Numbered from the stretch's first letter, positions 25,538-34,356 are shown. The stretch: DNA of 64,000 nt from Reyranella massiliensis 521 (GCF_000312425.1 NZ_HE997181.1:4883788-4947787); one strand, 5' to 3'. Notes: generated by a model not told the origin, from the sequence alone. Translations and numbers: made by a program.

Positions 25538-25921
25538 ATGGCCAAGAAGAAAAAAGCGAAGAAGGCGCCCAAGACCAAGCGCCAAGACGGTATCGCGAGC
25601 GTCGACGAGCATGTGCTCGACCGCCTCTATGTCGTGATCGACAGCCGCAAGGGCGCCGACCCCGAGACGTCCTACACCGCCCGCCTGTTCAGCCGCGGCC
25701 GCCAGCAGATCGCCAAGAAGCTCGGCGAAGAAGCGGTCGAAGCGTTGATCGAGGGCATCCGCGGCGACAAGCCGAAGCTGGTCGGCGAAAGCGCCGACAT
25801 GCTCTACCACTTGCTGACCCTGTGGGCGGCGACCGGCGTGAAGCCCGCGGCCGTATGGGCCGAGCTGGCGCGCCGCGAGGGCCTGTCAGGCATCGCCGAG
25901 AAGGCCAGCCGGAAGAAATAG
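25538..25921 (+). CDS. hisE: Phosphoribosyl-ATP pyrophosphatase HisE
   Basis: HisE hydrolyses phosphoribosyl-ATP to phosphoribosyl-AMP, the second step of histidine synthesis. The 127-residue all-alpha protein carries the MazG-like motif KKLGEEAVEALIEGIRGD followed by ESADMLYHLLTLWA. A Lys-rich N-terminal extension (MAKKKKAKKAPKTKRQ) is unusual. It is a stand-alone enzyme with no HisI fusion. A 103-bp spacer with small inverted repeats separates it from hisF; it converges with the membrane protein gene at 25940. Confidence 0.93.
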   Translation: MAKKKKAKKAPKTKRQDGIASVDEHVLDRLYVVIDSRKGADPETSYTARLFSRGRQQIAKKLGEEAVEALIEGIRGDKPKLVGESADMLYHLLTLWAATGVKPAAVWAELARREGLSGIAEKASRKK

Positions 25922-25939
25922 CCTCCGTGCCGCTCGCGG

Positions 25940-26806
25940 TCAGTGCGGCGGCATCGGAATGAAGATCGGCGGAACGCCGGACATGCGCGACCTGGCCTTG
26001 ATGGCTTCGTCGTCGGCGCCATGCGGTTTCAGGTAGACGTAGAAGGGCGTCCGGCGCTCGACCACGTCATTGCCCGGCTGCGCTTTCTCGCTGACCAGCA
26101 GGTCCGACTGGATGCGCACATGCATGTAGCCCGGGATCAGTTCCGCCCAGTTGGCGACGTCCGGCGTGAAGAGGACGTCGTAGGAATAGCCGTCGACCAG
26201 CTTCACGACGCCCCAGGTCACGCCCTCGGCCGGCCGTGAGGGCACCTGCAGCCAGCTCATGCCCGACTGAACATAGACCCCGACCGCGTTCAGCATGACG
26301 TAAAGCGGGCCTGCGGGACTGGTGTTCTGCAGGGAGAGGGTCATGCGGAACGACTTGCCGTCGGGCTCGTAGGCGATGCGCTTCAGCTCGACATAGAGCG
26401 ACCGCATGGCGGTGTTCTCGAGCAGCAATCGCGCTTGGCGGGCTTCCTTCAGGGCGCGTGCCTGGTACCAGCCGACCCCGGCGTCGACGGCGAAGGCCGC
26501 CAGCACGACCGCGACGACACCGATCACCACTGGCGAGCGCCAGAAACCCAGCCGCCGGCCGAGCTTCACGGCGACGTTTGCCGTGGGAGCCGCGATCTTG
26601 CGCGGCGCAGCGGCCCGCAGCTCGTCAAGCAACTCGCGCGGCTGATCGCTGCCCGAGGGCTGACCCGCAGGGCGCGCCGTCTCCAGCCGGCGCTTCAACA
26701 CCCGCGCCTCGGACTGGGCGGCGGCAAGCTGGCGGCGCAGGTCGGCGATCAGCGCATCCTTGTTCGCCTCTCCGGGCTTCGCAGGATTGGCCGGCCGCTT
26801 ACTCAT
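25940..26806 (-). CDS. Single-pass membrane protein with coiled coil, ABC-cassette partner
   Basis: This 288-residue protein has an N-terminal coiled coil (ADLRRQLAAAQSEARVLKRRLE, about residues 23-44). One membrane helix follows (SPVVIGVVAVVLAAFAVDAGVGWY, about 91-114). An outside domain of about 170 residues is predicted to be beta-rich and ends HGADDEAIKARSRMSGVPPIFIPMPPH. I do not recognise the family. Its start overlaps the ATPase gene by four bases (ATGA), so it is translated with the ABC transporter and is probably a third component of it. It is the last gene of a four-gene minus-strand cassette that starts with a Tat-exported propeller protein. A role as adaptor or substrate-docking subunit is inference. 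Confidence 0.7.
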   Translation of the reverse strand: MSKRPANPAKPGEANKDALIADLRRQLAAAQSEARVLKRRLETARPAGQPSGSDQPRELLDELRAAAPRKIAAPTANVAVKLGRRLGFWRSPVVIGVVAVVLAAFAVDAGVGWYQARALKEARQARLLLENTAMRSLYVELKRIAYEPDGKSFRMTLSLQNTSPAGPLYVMLNAVGVYVQSGMSWLQVPSRPAEGVTWGVVKLVDGYSYDVLFTPDVANWAELIPGYMHVRIQSDLLVSEKAQPGNDVVERRTPFYVYLKPHGADDEAIKARSRMSGVPPIFIPMPPH

Positions 26807-27471
26807 TCGACGATCTCGCCGGCGGCGATGTGGACGATCTGTTCGGCCTGCTCGGCCAGAGCGAGATTGTGCGTCACCAGGATCAGGGTCGTGCCGCGTT
26901 CACGATTGACCGCGAGCAGCTCGTCCATGATCTCGATCTCGGTCTGCTCGTCGAGGTCGGAGGTCGGCTCGTCGGCCAGGATCATCGCGGGATCGTTGAT
27001 CAGCGCCCGCGCGATCACCGCACGGCGCTGCTCGCCGGCCGAGACTTCCGACGGATAGGCGTCGAGATGATCGCCCAAGCCCATCTGCCCCAGCAGGGCC
27101 GAGGCACGCGCATAGGTATCGTCGGCACGACCGCCACGATTCAGCATCGCCGGCAGAGCAACATTGTCGATCAGGCGAAGCGTCGGCAGGAGGCTCGCGA
27201 ACTGGAAGACGTAGCCGATCCGGCGATTGCGGAAGGCCGCGAGTTCGTTCTCCGTCAGGTCCCAGATATCCGTGCCGTTGACCACGACACGCCCCGCCGA
27301 CGGCCGGCTAAGGCCGCCGATCATCGCCATCAGCGACGACTTGCCCGAGCCGGACCGGCCGATGATTGCGGCAAAGCGACCCGCAGCGACCTGAAGGTCG
27401 ATGCCGGCCACCGCCGCAACGGCGCCGCGCTCGGTCACATAGTCCTTTCGCAAGCCGAGGCAGGACAGCAT
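26803..27471 (-). CDS. ABC transporter ATP-binding protein, LolD/MacB type
   Basis: This 222-residue ATPase has Walker A GRSGSGKSS, the signature segment VSAGEQRRAVIARAL (an AGEQ variant of LSGGQ), Walker B MILADEPTSDLD and a switch His in LVTHNLALAEQ. It resembles LolD/MacB/FtsE ATPases that drive FtsX-type permeases. It starts three bases after the permease stop and overlaps the following membrane-anchored gene by four bases, so the complex is almost certainly encoded together. The cargo is unknown. Confidence 0.88.
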   Translation of the reverse strand: MLSCLGLRKDYVTERGAVAAVAGIDLQVAAGRFAAIIGRSGSGKSSLMAMIGGLSRPSAGRVVVNGTDIWDLTENELAAFRNRRIGYVFQFASLLPTLRLIDNVALPAMLNRGGRADDTYARASALLGQMGLGDHLDAYPSEVSAGEQRRAVIARALINDPAMILADEPTSDLDEQTEIEIMDELLAVNRERGTTLILVTHNLALAEQAEQIVHIAAGEIVE

Positions 27472-27474
27472 GGC

Positions 27475-28722
27475 TCAGCCCTCGCCGCGCACGAGATCGT
27501 AGGGGTCGCTACGGCTTGCGCGCCACGCCGGATAGAGCGCGCCCAATGCGCCGATGACGCTCGCCAGGATGATCGCCGCGACGGCGACAGCGACCATCTG
27601 GGGCGTGTCGAGCCAGACGAACGGAACGCCGACATTCTCGAGATAGTAGACCAGCGACCGCTCGTAGAGCCGCATCACCAGGATGCCCAGCACGACACCC
27701 AGCGCGCCGCCGACGCCGGTCGCGATCACAGCCTCGATGACCATCATGCCGACGATCTGGGACCGTCGCGCGCCGATCGCCTTGAGAAGTCCCAGCTCGC
27801 TCCGCCGCTCCGTCACGATGGCGGAGAACAGCACGCAGACCATGAGCGCCGTGCTGGCGAACATCAGGACCATCAAAGCGAGGATGCCGTCGAGCAGCGC
27901 CGCCAGCCCCTGCCGGATGCCGCTCATGGTCGAATCGCCGGTGACGACCTTCACGCCCTTCAGGGTCGAGAGGATTGCGAAGCGCGCCTGCAAGGGCGCC
28001 GTCCCCGGCGCGAGTTCGAGGAGAAAGCCGCTCACCTTGCCCGGCTGCAGGACCGCCGGTGGCGAGCCGCTGCCATGACCGCCGCCCATGGACATTGCCA
28101 GCGCCTCGAGGGTGCCGAAGCTCATGAAGACGCCGCGCTCATGGGTGCCGACACCCGTCTTCCCCAGCCGGCCATAGACGGTGTGCGGCTTGCCGAAGAT
28201 CAGGAGCTGCGAGCCCAGCGGCGCCTCGCGGCCAGCGCCCAGGATCACATCGCCCGGCTGCAGCTCCCGGTTCAACTTCTCGACCAGCCAGGGCTGGATG
28301 GTGAAGTCGAGCACGGGATCGAAGCCGATCAGGTCGGCCGACTCGTGATGGCTGCCGATGCCGGAATGCTCGACCCGCGCGATCTTCTGCGGCGCGGCGC
28401 GGCTCACGCTCGCCAACCGCGCCTTGGCGAAGAGGTCCGCGTCGAGCACGAGGTCTGTGGGCTCAACGGTCAGGAGCGCGGCGGTGATGTTGGTCAACGC
28501 TCCTTCCGGCACCACCATCATGTCGGCGCCCATGCGGCTGAAGCCGACAGCCATGCTGCGGTCGATGCTGCGCATCAGGGTCGCGCCGGTGAAGACGACT
28601 CCGCTCGCCACGGCGACCGCGGCGATCAGCAGGAAGCTGCGGGCCTTGCGACGACCGAGGTTCTGCAGCGCCAGACTGGCCAGCAGCCAGCGCAGGCCAT
28701 GCCGATCAGCCGTCATTGCCAC
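27475..28722 (-). CDS. ABC transporter permease, FtsX/MacB type
   Basis: This 415-residue permease has one N-terminal helix (ARSFLLIAAVAVASGVVFTG, about residues 27-46). A large periplasmic MacB_PCD-like domain follows (about 50-270), and then a C-terminal FtsX domain with three helices (from LMVLMFASTALMVCVLFSAI onward). The cytoplasmic coupling motif ERRSELGLLKAIGARRSQI is clear. Such mechanotransmission permeases move lipoproteins or act on periplasmic proteins. The gene follows the Tat-exported propeller gene by 24 bp. Within the periplasmic domain lies a Gly/Ser/His insert (GGGHGSGSPP). It could help assemble, insert or export a factor for the propeller protein; this is inference. Confidence 0.85.
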   Translation of the reverse strand: MAMTADRHGLRWLLASLALQNLGRRKARSFLLIAAVAVASGVVFTGATLMRSIDRSMAVGFSRMGADMMVVPEGALTNITAALLTVEPTDLVLDADLFAKARLASVSRAAPQKIARVEHSGIGSHHESADLIGFDPVLDFTIQPWLVEKLNRELQPGDVILGAGREAPLGSQLLIFGKPHTVYGRLGKTGVGTHERGVFMSFGTLEALAMSMGGGHGSGSPPAVLQPGKVSGFLLELAPGTAPLQARFAILSTLKGVKVVTGDSTMSGIRQGLAALLDGILALMVLMFASTALMVCVLFSAIVTERRSELGLLKAIGARRSQIVGMMVIEAVIATGVGGALGVVLGILVMRLYERSLVYYLENVGVPFVWLDTPQMVAVAVAAIILASVIGALGALYPAWRASRSDPYDLVRGEG

Positions 28723-28746
28723 GAAGTACGATCACGTCGTCCAGGA

Positions 28747-30570
28747 TCAAAGCGTGCACGAGCGAGTATGCTTCATATGCTCGAGCTTGGTCGGGATGAT
28801 CACGCAATCGTGGTGGCCGCCGTTGCTGGGCAGGATGCCGATCAACGTGTCTGTCGAGGTATCGATGACGGCGATGCCGCTCGACTGGCGCTGGAATCCG
28901 CTGAACGGCGTCAGCACATACTTGCCATCGTAGGTGATGGCTGGCGTCTGCAGGTCGGGCCCGATGCCCTGGATTTCCTTGATGATGGTCCAGGTCTTGG
29001 TGTCGACCACCATGATGCCGCTGAAGGCCGGCGAGGGATGCAGGATGGACAGATAGAGCTTCGAGCTGTCCATCGAGAAGACCATGTGGAACGGATTGGG
29101 ATACTTGCCGCGCCACAGCGGATCCTCGACATGCGCAACCTTGCGCCAGTTCCTGGGATCCGGATCCCGACAACTGAAGACCGAGCAGTTGTTCTCCCGG
29201 AGATTGTTCATCATCACCAGGAACTTGCCGTCGGGGGAGAAGCCGATCTCATGGCCCGGCGAATGGATCTTGTCGAACACGACCTGCCAGGTGTCCTTGT
29301 CGATCTGTTCGACAGGATACTGATCCTGCGAGTCCTTGTTGAACTGCAGGAAGGCCGCTGGCTCGAAGTTCTTCTCGGGATCGAGGATGCAGATGCCGCC
29401 GCAGAGGCGGACTACAGTGGCCGCCCAGCGACCCTCGGGATGCCAGATCGTGCCGTCGGCGCCGGTCAGCGTCAGCGGTGCATCGCCGGGCAACGACCCT
29501 TCTTCGACGAAGAGCTCGCCCATCGGCACCATTTCCCAGTCGATCTTGTTGCCCTTGGTGCCCTTGTAGTCGTAGAGGCCGGTGCGCTTGTCGGGATAGA
29601 TCTTCTTGATCGTGAGCGTACCGCCCTTGATCCAGGCATTGCGCAGCTCGGGAACGTTGGGTGTCCAGTCGAACTTGAGCGCGGCCTTAACCTTGGAGGT
29701 GGTGCGGTCGAAACAGGCCGCGATGTCCTTCTGGCCGTCGGTCACGAAATAGGACTGCGCATCCTTCGGGTTCACCGTGACATGGACGCCGAGGCCGAGG
29801 CCAGTACTCTCGGAGACGTTCTCGATCAACTGCATCTGCGTGCCGTCGTAGCGCACGCGATAGATGTTGGTGCCCGGCGCAGGCTCGGTGATGTTGGTGG
29901 GAATGCCGTAGATCAGCGAGTTCTTGCCGCCCTGCGTGCTGTTGACGAACTCGAACCCGTGATAGGGGTCGGCGCTCGGGAAGGCGCAGAGATGGTGGCT
30001 GATCGGGCTGTAGTCGCCGTAGTTCCAGTACCAGATCGACGCCATCACCCGGTTGGAGTTGAGGTCGATCGCATAGGTGCCGCCGCCCATCTTGGTCGGC
30101 AGCAGGGCGACCCAGTTGCCGAGGCTCTGGCCGCGGACGTCGGCGCGGGTGTCGACGACTTCGCGAACGATGTTATGCCGCTGGGCTTCCGTGTAGTTGG
30201 CGCCGCCATGGCGAGCGCCGTGATCCGACACCGATCCGCCGCCCAGCATGTTGTAACCGAGCACGCCGGCCTCGGCGACAACGGCAGTACCCGCCGCGGC
30301 ACCGATGATCGTGCGCCGGCTGAAGCCGCGCTTCTTCTCCGCCACCGCAGGCATCGCAGCCTTCTTCTTAGCGTCCGCTTCCTGCTTGGCGGTGAGATAG
30401 GTCTGGAATTCTTCGCGATCCTTGACGGCGACTTCCTCGCGCCGTTTCACGAACGCATCGACCGCACCCTGCCGGGCGGGAACCTTGCTCGCGTCCTCGC
30501 TGGTCATCTTGACGCCAGGGCCGCCTCGCGACGGCTGTTTGGTCTTCGATGACTTGGACTTCTTTGCCAT
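28747..30570 (-). CDS. Tat-exported seven-bladed beta-propeller protein, possibly NosZ-propeller-like
   Basis: This 607-residue protein begins with a charged region (residues 1-80). A twin-arginine signal follows (SRRTII at 84-89, then a hydrophobic Ala/Gly-rich core to about 109). I count about seven propeller blades, each with an xVxDxxTxxxxxxI-type strand pair, such as GTYAIDLNSNRVMASI, SGIMVVDTKTWTIIKEI and SGIAVIDTSTDTLIGIL. Histidines recur near blade starts: HH192-193, H204, H263, H436, H440, H495 and HH586-587. That pattern recalls the CuZ site of nitrous-oxide reductase, but there is no C-terminal CuA domain. Copper binding is inference. I chose the ATG at 30570 with GGGGGAG upstream. 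It heads the operon with an FtsX-type ABC transporter. Confidence 0.6.
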   Translation of the reverse strand: MAKKSKSSKTKQPSRGGPGVKMTSEDASKVPARQGAVDAFVKRREEVAVKDREEFQTYLTAKQEADAKKKAAMPAVAEKKRGFSRRTIIGAAAGTAVVAEAGVLGYNMLGGGSVSDHGARHGGANYTEAQRHNIVREVVDTRADVRGQSLGNWVALLPTKMGGGTYAIDLNSNRVMASIWYWNYGDYSPISHHLCAFPSADPYHGFEFVNSTQGGKNSLIYGIPTNITEPAPGTNIYRVRYDGTQMQLIENVSESTGLGLGVHVTVNPKDAQSYFVTDGQKDIAACFDRTTSKVKAALKFDWTPNVPELRNAWIKGGTLTIKKIYPDKRTGLYDYKGTKGNKIDWEMVPMGELFVEEGSLPGDAPLTLTGADGTIWHPEGRWAATVVRLCGGICILDPEKNFEPAAFLQFNKDSQDQYPVEQIDKDTWQVVFDKIHSPGHEIGFSPDGKFLVMMNNLRENNCSVFSCRDPDPRNWRKVAHVEDPLWRGKYPNPFHMVFSMDSSKLYLSILHPSPAFSGIMVVDTKTWTIIKEIQGIGPDLQTPAITYDGKYVLTPFSGFQRQSSGIAVIDTSTDTLIGILPSNGGHHDCVIIPTKLEHMKHTRSCTL

Positions 30571-30719
30571 CTGTCGACTCCCCCTGATCAACGTCCCCCG
30601 CGATACGGCGCGAAATACTAGAGACGCCTCGCGCAGATTCATATCGGAACTTGAATGCTACTCTGCACATCTCAATACGGCGGTGGACCGGCCACCCCAT
30701 GCCATGCTCAACTTGACGG

Positions 30720-31442
30720 ATGGACTACGCCGTCGTCATCAGCGCCATCGTGCTCGGACTCTCCGTGCTGGCCACGGCAGCCAAGTTCCTCGATTGGTTT
30801 CTCCATTCCGATCCCAAGACGATGGTGCGCACCGTCCGTTGGATGCTGCTGCTCTTGATCGTTATTGGCGTGCCGCTGCTTGTCATGATGCTTCTTCGCG
30901 AGCAATGGGTCGGCGCGATGCTGCTGGGCGCGGGCATGCTGATCGTCGGCACGTTTCTCAAGTGGCGCGCGATCCTTGGTCCACTGAACGCACTGTTCAG
31001 TCATTTCCGGCCAAAGCCTCGGCCCTTCGAGATGCCGCCCGTTTGGGAAGAAGAAGAAACGGCCACCGATCCGAAGGCCGTGGCGCGCGCCGCCGAGATC
31101 CTCGAAGCCTATGTCCGGCAGACAGCGCCGAATGCCTTGCCTGCCGAGATGCGTCGCCTCACGCATGTCGTGCGCGATGACGACGAAGACGAAGACAACG
31201 TCAGCAACATGACGGTGAAGGAAGCGCTGGAGGTTCTCGGGCTGCCGGACGGCGCCGTGATCGTCGACGTCCACACCGCCCATCGACGCCTCATGCGGAT
31301 GGCCGATCCCGACGAAGGCGGCTCACCCTATCTCGCCGCGAAGATCGATCAGGCGCGAGATCTATTGATTGATGTTTTACGGCGGCGTTCAAAGCCCGCC
31401 GCCATCAGCTCGGCAGCCCCTAAACGGCTGCCGAAAAACTAG
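30720..31442 (+). CDS. Membrane protein with degenerate J domain
   Basis: This 240-residue protein has three hydrophobic N-terminal helices (about residues 5-25, 41-60 and 63-80) and then an acidic linker (residues 105-160, including DDDEDED). A C-terminal J-like domain follows (MTVKEALEVLGLPDGA, then HTAHRRLMRMADPDEGGSPYLAAKIDQARDLLI). In active J proteins of the Tim14/DjlA-like membrane type, the HPD motif would sit at residues 196-198; here it reads DPD, so Hsp70 stimulation is probably lost or altered. The gene is divergent from the propeller operon, with no partner evident. Similar alphaproteobacterial membrane J proteins exist; the loss of the His is seen directly. Confidence 0.75.
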   Translation: MDYAVVISAIVLGLSVLATAAKFLDWFLHSDPKTMVRTVRWMLLLLIVIGVPLLVMMLLREQWVGAMLLGAGMLIVGTFLKWRAILGPLNALFSHFRPKPRPFEMPPVWEEEETATDPKAVARAAEILEAYVRQTAPNALPAEMRRLTHVVRDDDEDEDNVSNMTVKEALEVLGLPDGAVIVDVHTAHRRLMRMADPDEGGSPYLAAKIDQARDLLIDVLRRRSKPAAISSAAPKRLPKN

Positions 31443-31461
31443 CACCCCCCGGAACTGGCCA

Positions 31462-31770
31462 TCAGTCCCGAAAGCAGGCCAGATGGAAGGGGCGCTTTGC
31501 CGGCTTGCCGGTAACGTCATAGGTATGGACGTGCATCTTCATCGGGTCGGCCATCAGTCCGACCGTGCAGAAGCCCGGTTCCACCGGCTCTTGTTCAGCG
31601 CTGCCGATAACGCACGAGAAGTTGGTCTTTGCCTCTTTCTGCAGCGGTACCTTCCAGGTGATGACATACTCGTTGGTGCCTACGAGCTCGCATTTGTCGA
31701 TCATGTAGCCACGCGCGATCGAGCCATCGGCCGCGATGACGCATGCGAGACGTTTCTCGAACTCAGCCAT
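31462..31770 (-). CDS. Hypothetical small protein
   Basis: This protein of about 102 residues starts at an ATG at 31770 (MAEFEKRLACVIAADG), preceded by GAGG. It has four cysteines, two histidines in MHVHTYD and no membrane segment or signal peptide. I recognise no family. Its predicted strands (YVITWKVPLQ, FSCVIGS, GFCTVGLM) suggest a small beta-fold. It converges with the J-like gene, 19 bp apart, and is divergent from the HIT gene. Confidence 0.6.
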   Translation of the reverse strand: MAEFEKRLACVIAADGSIARGYMIDKCELVGTNEYVITWKVPLQKEAKTNFSCVIGSAEQEPVEPGFCTVGLMADPMKMHVHTYDVTGKPAKRPFHLACFRD

Positions 31771-31880
31771 GCTAACAACCTCATCCAAAGCGTTTGTCCC
31801 CGCGCCGGAGTGTAAGGAGCTTCCTGCGGCGCGAGCAAGGCAAGCGACATCGCCGTAAGTGACTTGCTCTGGAGTTCATC

Positions 31881-32267
31881 ATGTCCGCCTACGACCGCAA
31901 CAACGTCTTCGCCAAGATCCTGCGCGGCGAGCTGCCGTGCAAGAAGGTCTACGAGGACGAGTTCGCGCTGGCCTTTCACGACATCAACCCGCTGGCGCCG
32001 GTTCATGTGCTGGTGATTCCCAAGGGCGAGTATGTCAGCCAGGCGGATTTCGGCGCGACCGCTCCCCCCGAGCTGGCGACCGGATTCTGGCGTGCCGTGT
32101 CGAAGGTGGCGCGCGATCTCGGCCTCGACACCGAAGGCTACCGCATCGTGGCCAACCACGGGCCGAACGGCGGGCAGCTCGTGTTCCATTTTCATGTTCA
32201 CATTTTCGGCGGCCGGCAGATGAGCCACGCCATGCGAAGCATGCCGAAGGCGGATAGCCAGGGATGA
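31881..32267 (+). CDS. HIT-family nucleotide-binding hydrolase (HinT-like)
   Basis: This 128-residue histidine-triad protein carries the signature HFHVHIFGG (HxHxH) near its end. The N-terminus, NVFAKILRGELPCKKVYEDEFALAFHDINP, is typical of the Hint branch, which hydrolyses nucleoside phosphoramidates. Its stop overlaps the following hydrolase gene by four bases (ATGA). It lies six kb from hisE, although hisE-hinT adjacency is common in alphaproteobacteria; the propeller/ABC cassette lies between. Confidence 0.92.
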   Translation: MSAYDRNNVFAKILRGELPCKKVYEDEFALAFHDINPLAPVHVLVIPKGEYVSQADFGATAPPELATGFWRAVSKVARDLGLDTEGYRIVANHGPNGGQLVFHFHVHIFGGRQMSHAMRSMPKADSQG

Positions 32268-33292
32268 TCCGACGCCGCGCGGTGCTGGCGGCGGGCCTAT
32301 GCGCGCCTGTCGCCGCACACGCCCAGAACCGCCGGAAGCCGCCGGGATTCTACGAAGGCGGACGGATCAAGGAACGGGCGGTGCAGTTCGCAAGCGGTGA
32401 CGTGTCGCTCTCCGGCACGCTGCTGCTGCCGCTGATCAGCGAACTGCAATATGTGCCGGGCGTCGTGCTGGTCGCCGGCAGCGGCCCGACCGACCGCAAC
32501 GGCAACAACGCGCTGGTGCTGGAGCGCATCGATCTTCTGAAGGAGGTCGCCGAGCTGCTGGCGCGTCATGGCATCGCCTCGCTGCGCTACGACAAGCGCG
32601 GCATCGGGCAATCGACGCTAAGACCACGCAATTCGCTGGCGGCCGAGGAAGCCTTCTTCGCCTGGGACAATTTCGTGGCCGATGTCGAGGCCGCTCACAC
32701 CGAACTGTTGCGGCACAACGAGATCAAGCCTTACGCAACGGCGCTGCTGGGACACAGCGAAGGCGGGTTGCTGGCGCTGGCTGCCGCCAGGTCATTGGGC
32801 AAAAGGGTGCATGCGCTGGTGCTGGCGGCAACGCCCGGCCGCAAGCTCGACGAGATCGTGCGCGCACAGGTAGAGCGCAATGCGCCGGCCATGCGCGGAC
32901 CCGTGGACAGCGCCATTGCCGCCATCCTGGCCAAGGGGCGCGTGCCGGCCGGCCTGCCGCGCGAGCTTGATCTCCTGTTTCCGCCCTACGCCGGCCCGTT
33001 CCTGCAGAAGCTTCTCTCCTTCGATCCTGCCGCGGTGCTGGCGGCAATCCCGACGGCCTGCCTGCTCCTGCAGGGGGGAGCGGACCGGCAGGTCGTGCCC
33101 ATGGGCGATGTCCAGCCGCTGATCGATGCGTTGCGCACGCGCGGCGCGCCGGGCGAAGCCATCGTCCTCCCGCAGGTCAGTCATAATCTCAAGCTCGTCA
33201 CCACCCCCGGCGATCCGGGCCTTGCGGGTCCGCTGGCGCCGGCCGCGGCAGACGCGCTCGTGAAGTGGCTGGCGCCGGCGCTAGGCGCTTGA
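32264..33292 (+). CDS. Exported alpha/beta hydrolase
   Basis: This 342-residue protein starts with a probable signal peptide (MIRRRAVLAAGLCAPVAAHA). The alpha/beta-hydrolase fold shows the oxyanion segment VVLVAGSGPTDRNGNN, SLRYDKRGIGQS, the nucleophile elbow GHSEGG (Ser about residue 165), the acid region GADRQVVPMG and the catalytic His in QVSHNLKL. The family includes exported esterases with the GSGPTDRNGN motif, of unknown substrate. It overlaps the HIT gene by four bases and precedes a dioxygenase gene by 49 bp. Whether the three genes act together is unclear. Confidence 0.82.
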   Translation: MIRRRAVLAAGLCAPVAAHAQNRRKPPGFYEGGRIKERAVQFASGDVSLSGTLLLPLISELQYVPGVVLVAGSGPTDRNGNNALVLERIDLLKEVAELLARHGIASLRYDKRGIGQSTLRPRNSLAAEEAFFAWDNFVADVEAAHTELLRHNEIKPYATALLGHSEGGLLALAAARSLGKRVHALVLAATPGRKLDEIVRAQVERNAPAMRGPVDSAIAAILAKGRVPAGLPRELDLLFPPYAGPFLQKLLSFDPAAVLAAIPTACLLLQGGADRQVVPMGDVQPLIDALRTRGAPGEAIVLPQVSHNLKLVTTPGDPGLAGPLAPAAADALVKWLAPALGA

Positions 33293-33341
33293 TCGCGTGG
33301 CGCGGCGGCCCGATCATCGCGGCGAAGACGGAGGAAGAATT

Positions 33342-34208
33342 ATGAGCGTGACGGTGCGTCCGGTGACCTCGGCGGTCGGGGCGGAGATTCTCGGAGTCGA
33401 TCTCAGGGAGCTCAGCGACCAGGATTTCAAGGCCATCGAGCAGGCCTGGTACGCCCACTCGATGATCCTGCTGCGCGACCAGCAGCTCAGCGACGACGAC
33501 CTGCTGGCCTTCAGCCGCCGCTTCGGGGAACTCGATCCGCCGCCCAACCAGGAGCGCGGCCGAATCAGCCCGCCCGGCTATCCCGACATCTACGTCGTCT
33601 CGAATGTGCTCGACAAGAAGGGTGAGCCGATTGGTGCCCTCGGCGCCGGCGAAGCGGTCTGGCACACCGACATGAGCTATCTCGACACGCCACCCGACGC
33701 CTCGATGCTCTTCTCGCTCGAGATTCCGCCGAGCGGAGGCAACACTTGGTTCTGCGGCATGCAGGCAGCCTGCGACGCCCTGCCGGCCGATCTCAGGAAG
33801 AAGATCGAGGGTCGCCGCATCAAGCATGACGGCACCTACAATTCCGGCGGCTACCTGCGCAAAGGCGTGACGCCGACCGACGATCCGATGGCGGCACCGG
33901 GCGCCTGGCATCCGGCGATCCTGCGCCACCCGGCCAACGGTCGCGCCACGCTCTATCTCGGCCGCCGGCGAAACTCTTATGTCGAGGGCTATGCCCGCGA
34001 GGAGTCAGACACCGTTCTCGAAGCGCTGTGGGCGCATGTCACGCAGCCACAGTTCGTCTACGAGCATCACTGGAAGCTGGGCGATCTCGTGATGTGGGAC
34101 AATCGCTCCACCATGCACCGCCGCGATCCGTTCGACGGCGAGGCAAGGCGCGTCATGCATCGCACCCAGATCAAGGGGACGACCAGGCCGATCGCTTTTG
34201 CGGCTTGA
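33342..34208 (+). CDS. TauD/TfdA-family 2-oxoglutarate-dependent dioxygenase
   Basis: This 288-residue non-haem Fe(II) enzyme has the facial triad: HxD in WHTDMSY and the distal His in VMHRTQIKG, followed by the 2-oxoglutarate-binding Arg region. The N-terminus matches TauD/TfdA (SAVGAEILGVDLRELSDQDFKAIEQAWYAH). The family oxidises taurine, sulfonates, alkyl sulfates or aryloxyacetates; no sulfur-transport genes are near, so the substrate is open. The ATG at 33342 starts MSVTVRPV; the frame reaches 33297. A 148-bp spacer follows, before the convergent small gene at 34357. Confidence 0.85.
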   Translation: MSVTVRPVTSAVGAEILGVDLRELSDQDFKAIEQAWYAHSMILLRDQQLSDDDLLAFSRRFGELDPPPNQERGRISPPGYPDIYVVSNVLDKKGEPIGALGAGEAVWHTDMSYLDTPPDASMLFSLEIPPSGGNTWFCGMQAACDALPADLRKKIEGRRIKHDGTYNSGGYLRKGVTPTDDPMAAPGAWHPAILRHPANGRATLYLGRRRNSYVEGYAREESDTVLEALWAHVTQPQFVYEHHWKLGDLVMWDNRSTMHRRDPFDGEARRVMHRTQIKGTTRPIAFAA

Positions 34209-34356
34209 GCCAGCAGAAGCAGAGGACATACGGTCGCGAAAACACGATCAAACGCATGAGAGGCCGCGACATTGCGCGGCACCAGGCGCGAACTCGACAA
34301 CAAGGGAACCGGCGTGCCGATCGATCCTTGATGACGTCACTGATCGCGTAAGGTCG

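Noticed and set aside
26458..30552. 1364-codon open frame antisense to the propeller/ABC operon
   Set aside because: The translation is Arg/Asp-rich without family patterns; it shadows four well-supported genes and arises from high GC third-position bias.
31411..31433. CGGCAGCC / GGCTGCCG hairpin followed by As at the end of the J-like gene
   Set aside because: A run of A rather than T follows on the coding strand, so it is not an intrinsic terminator for that gene; it may be only coding-sequence symmetry.
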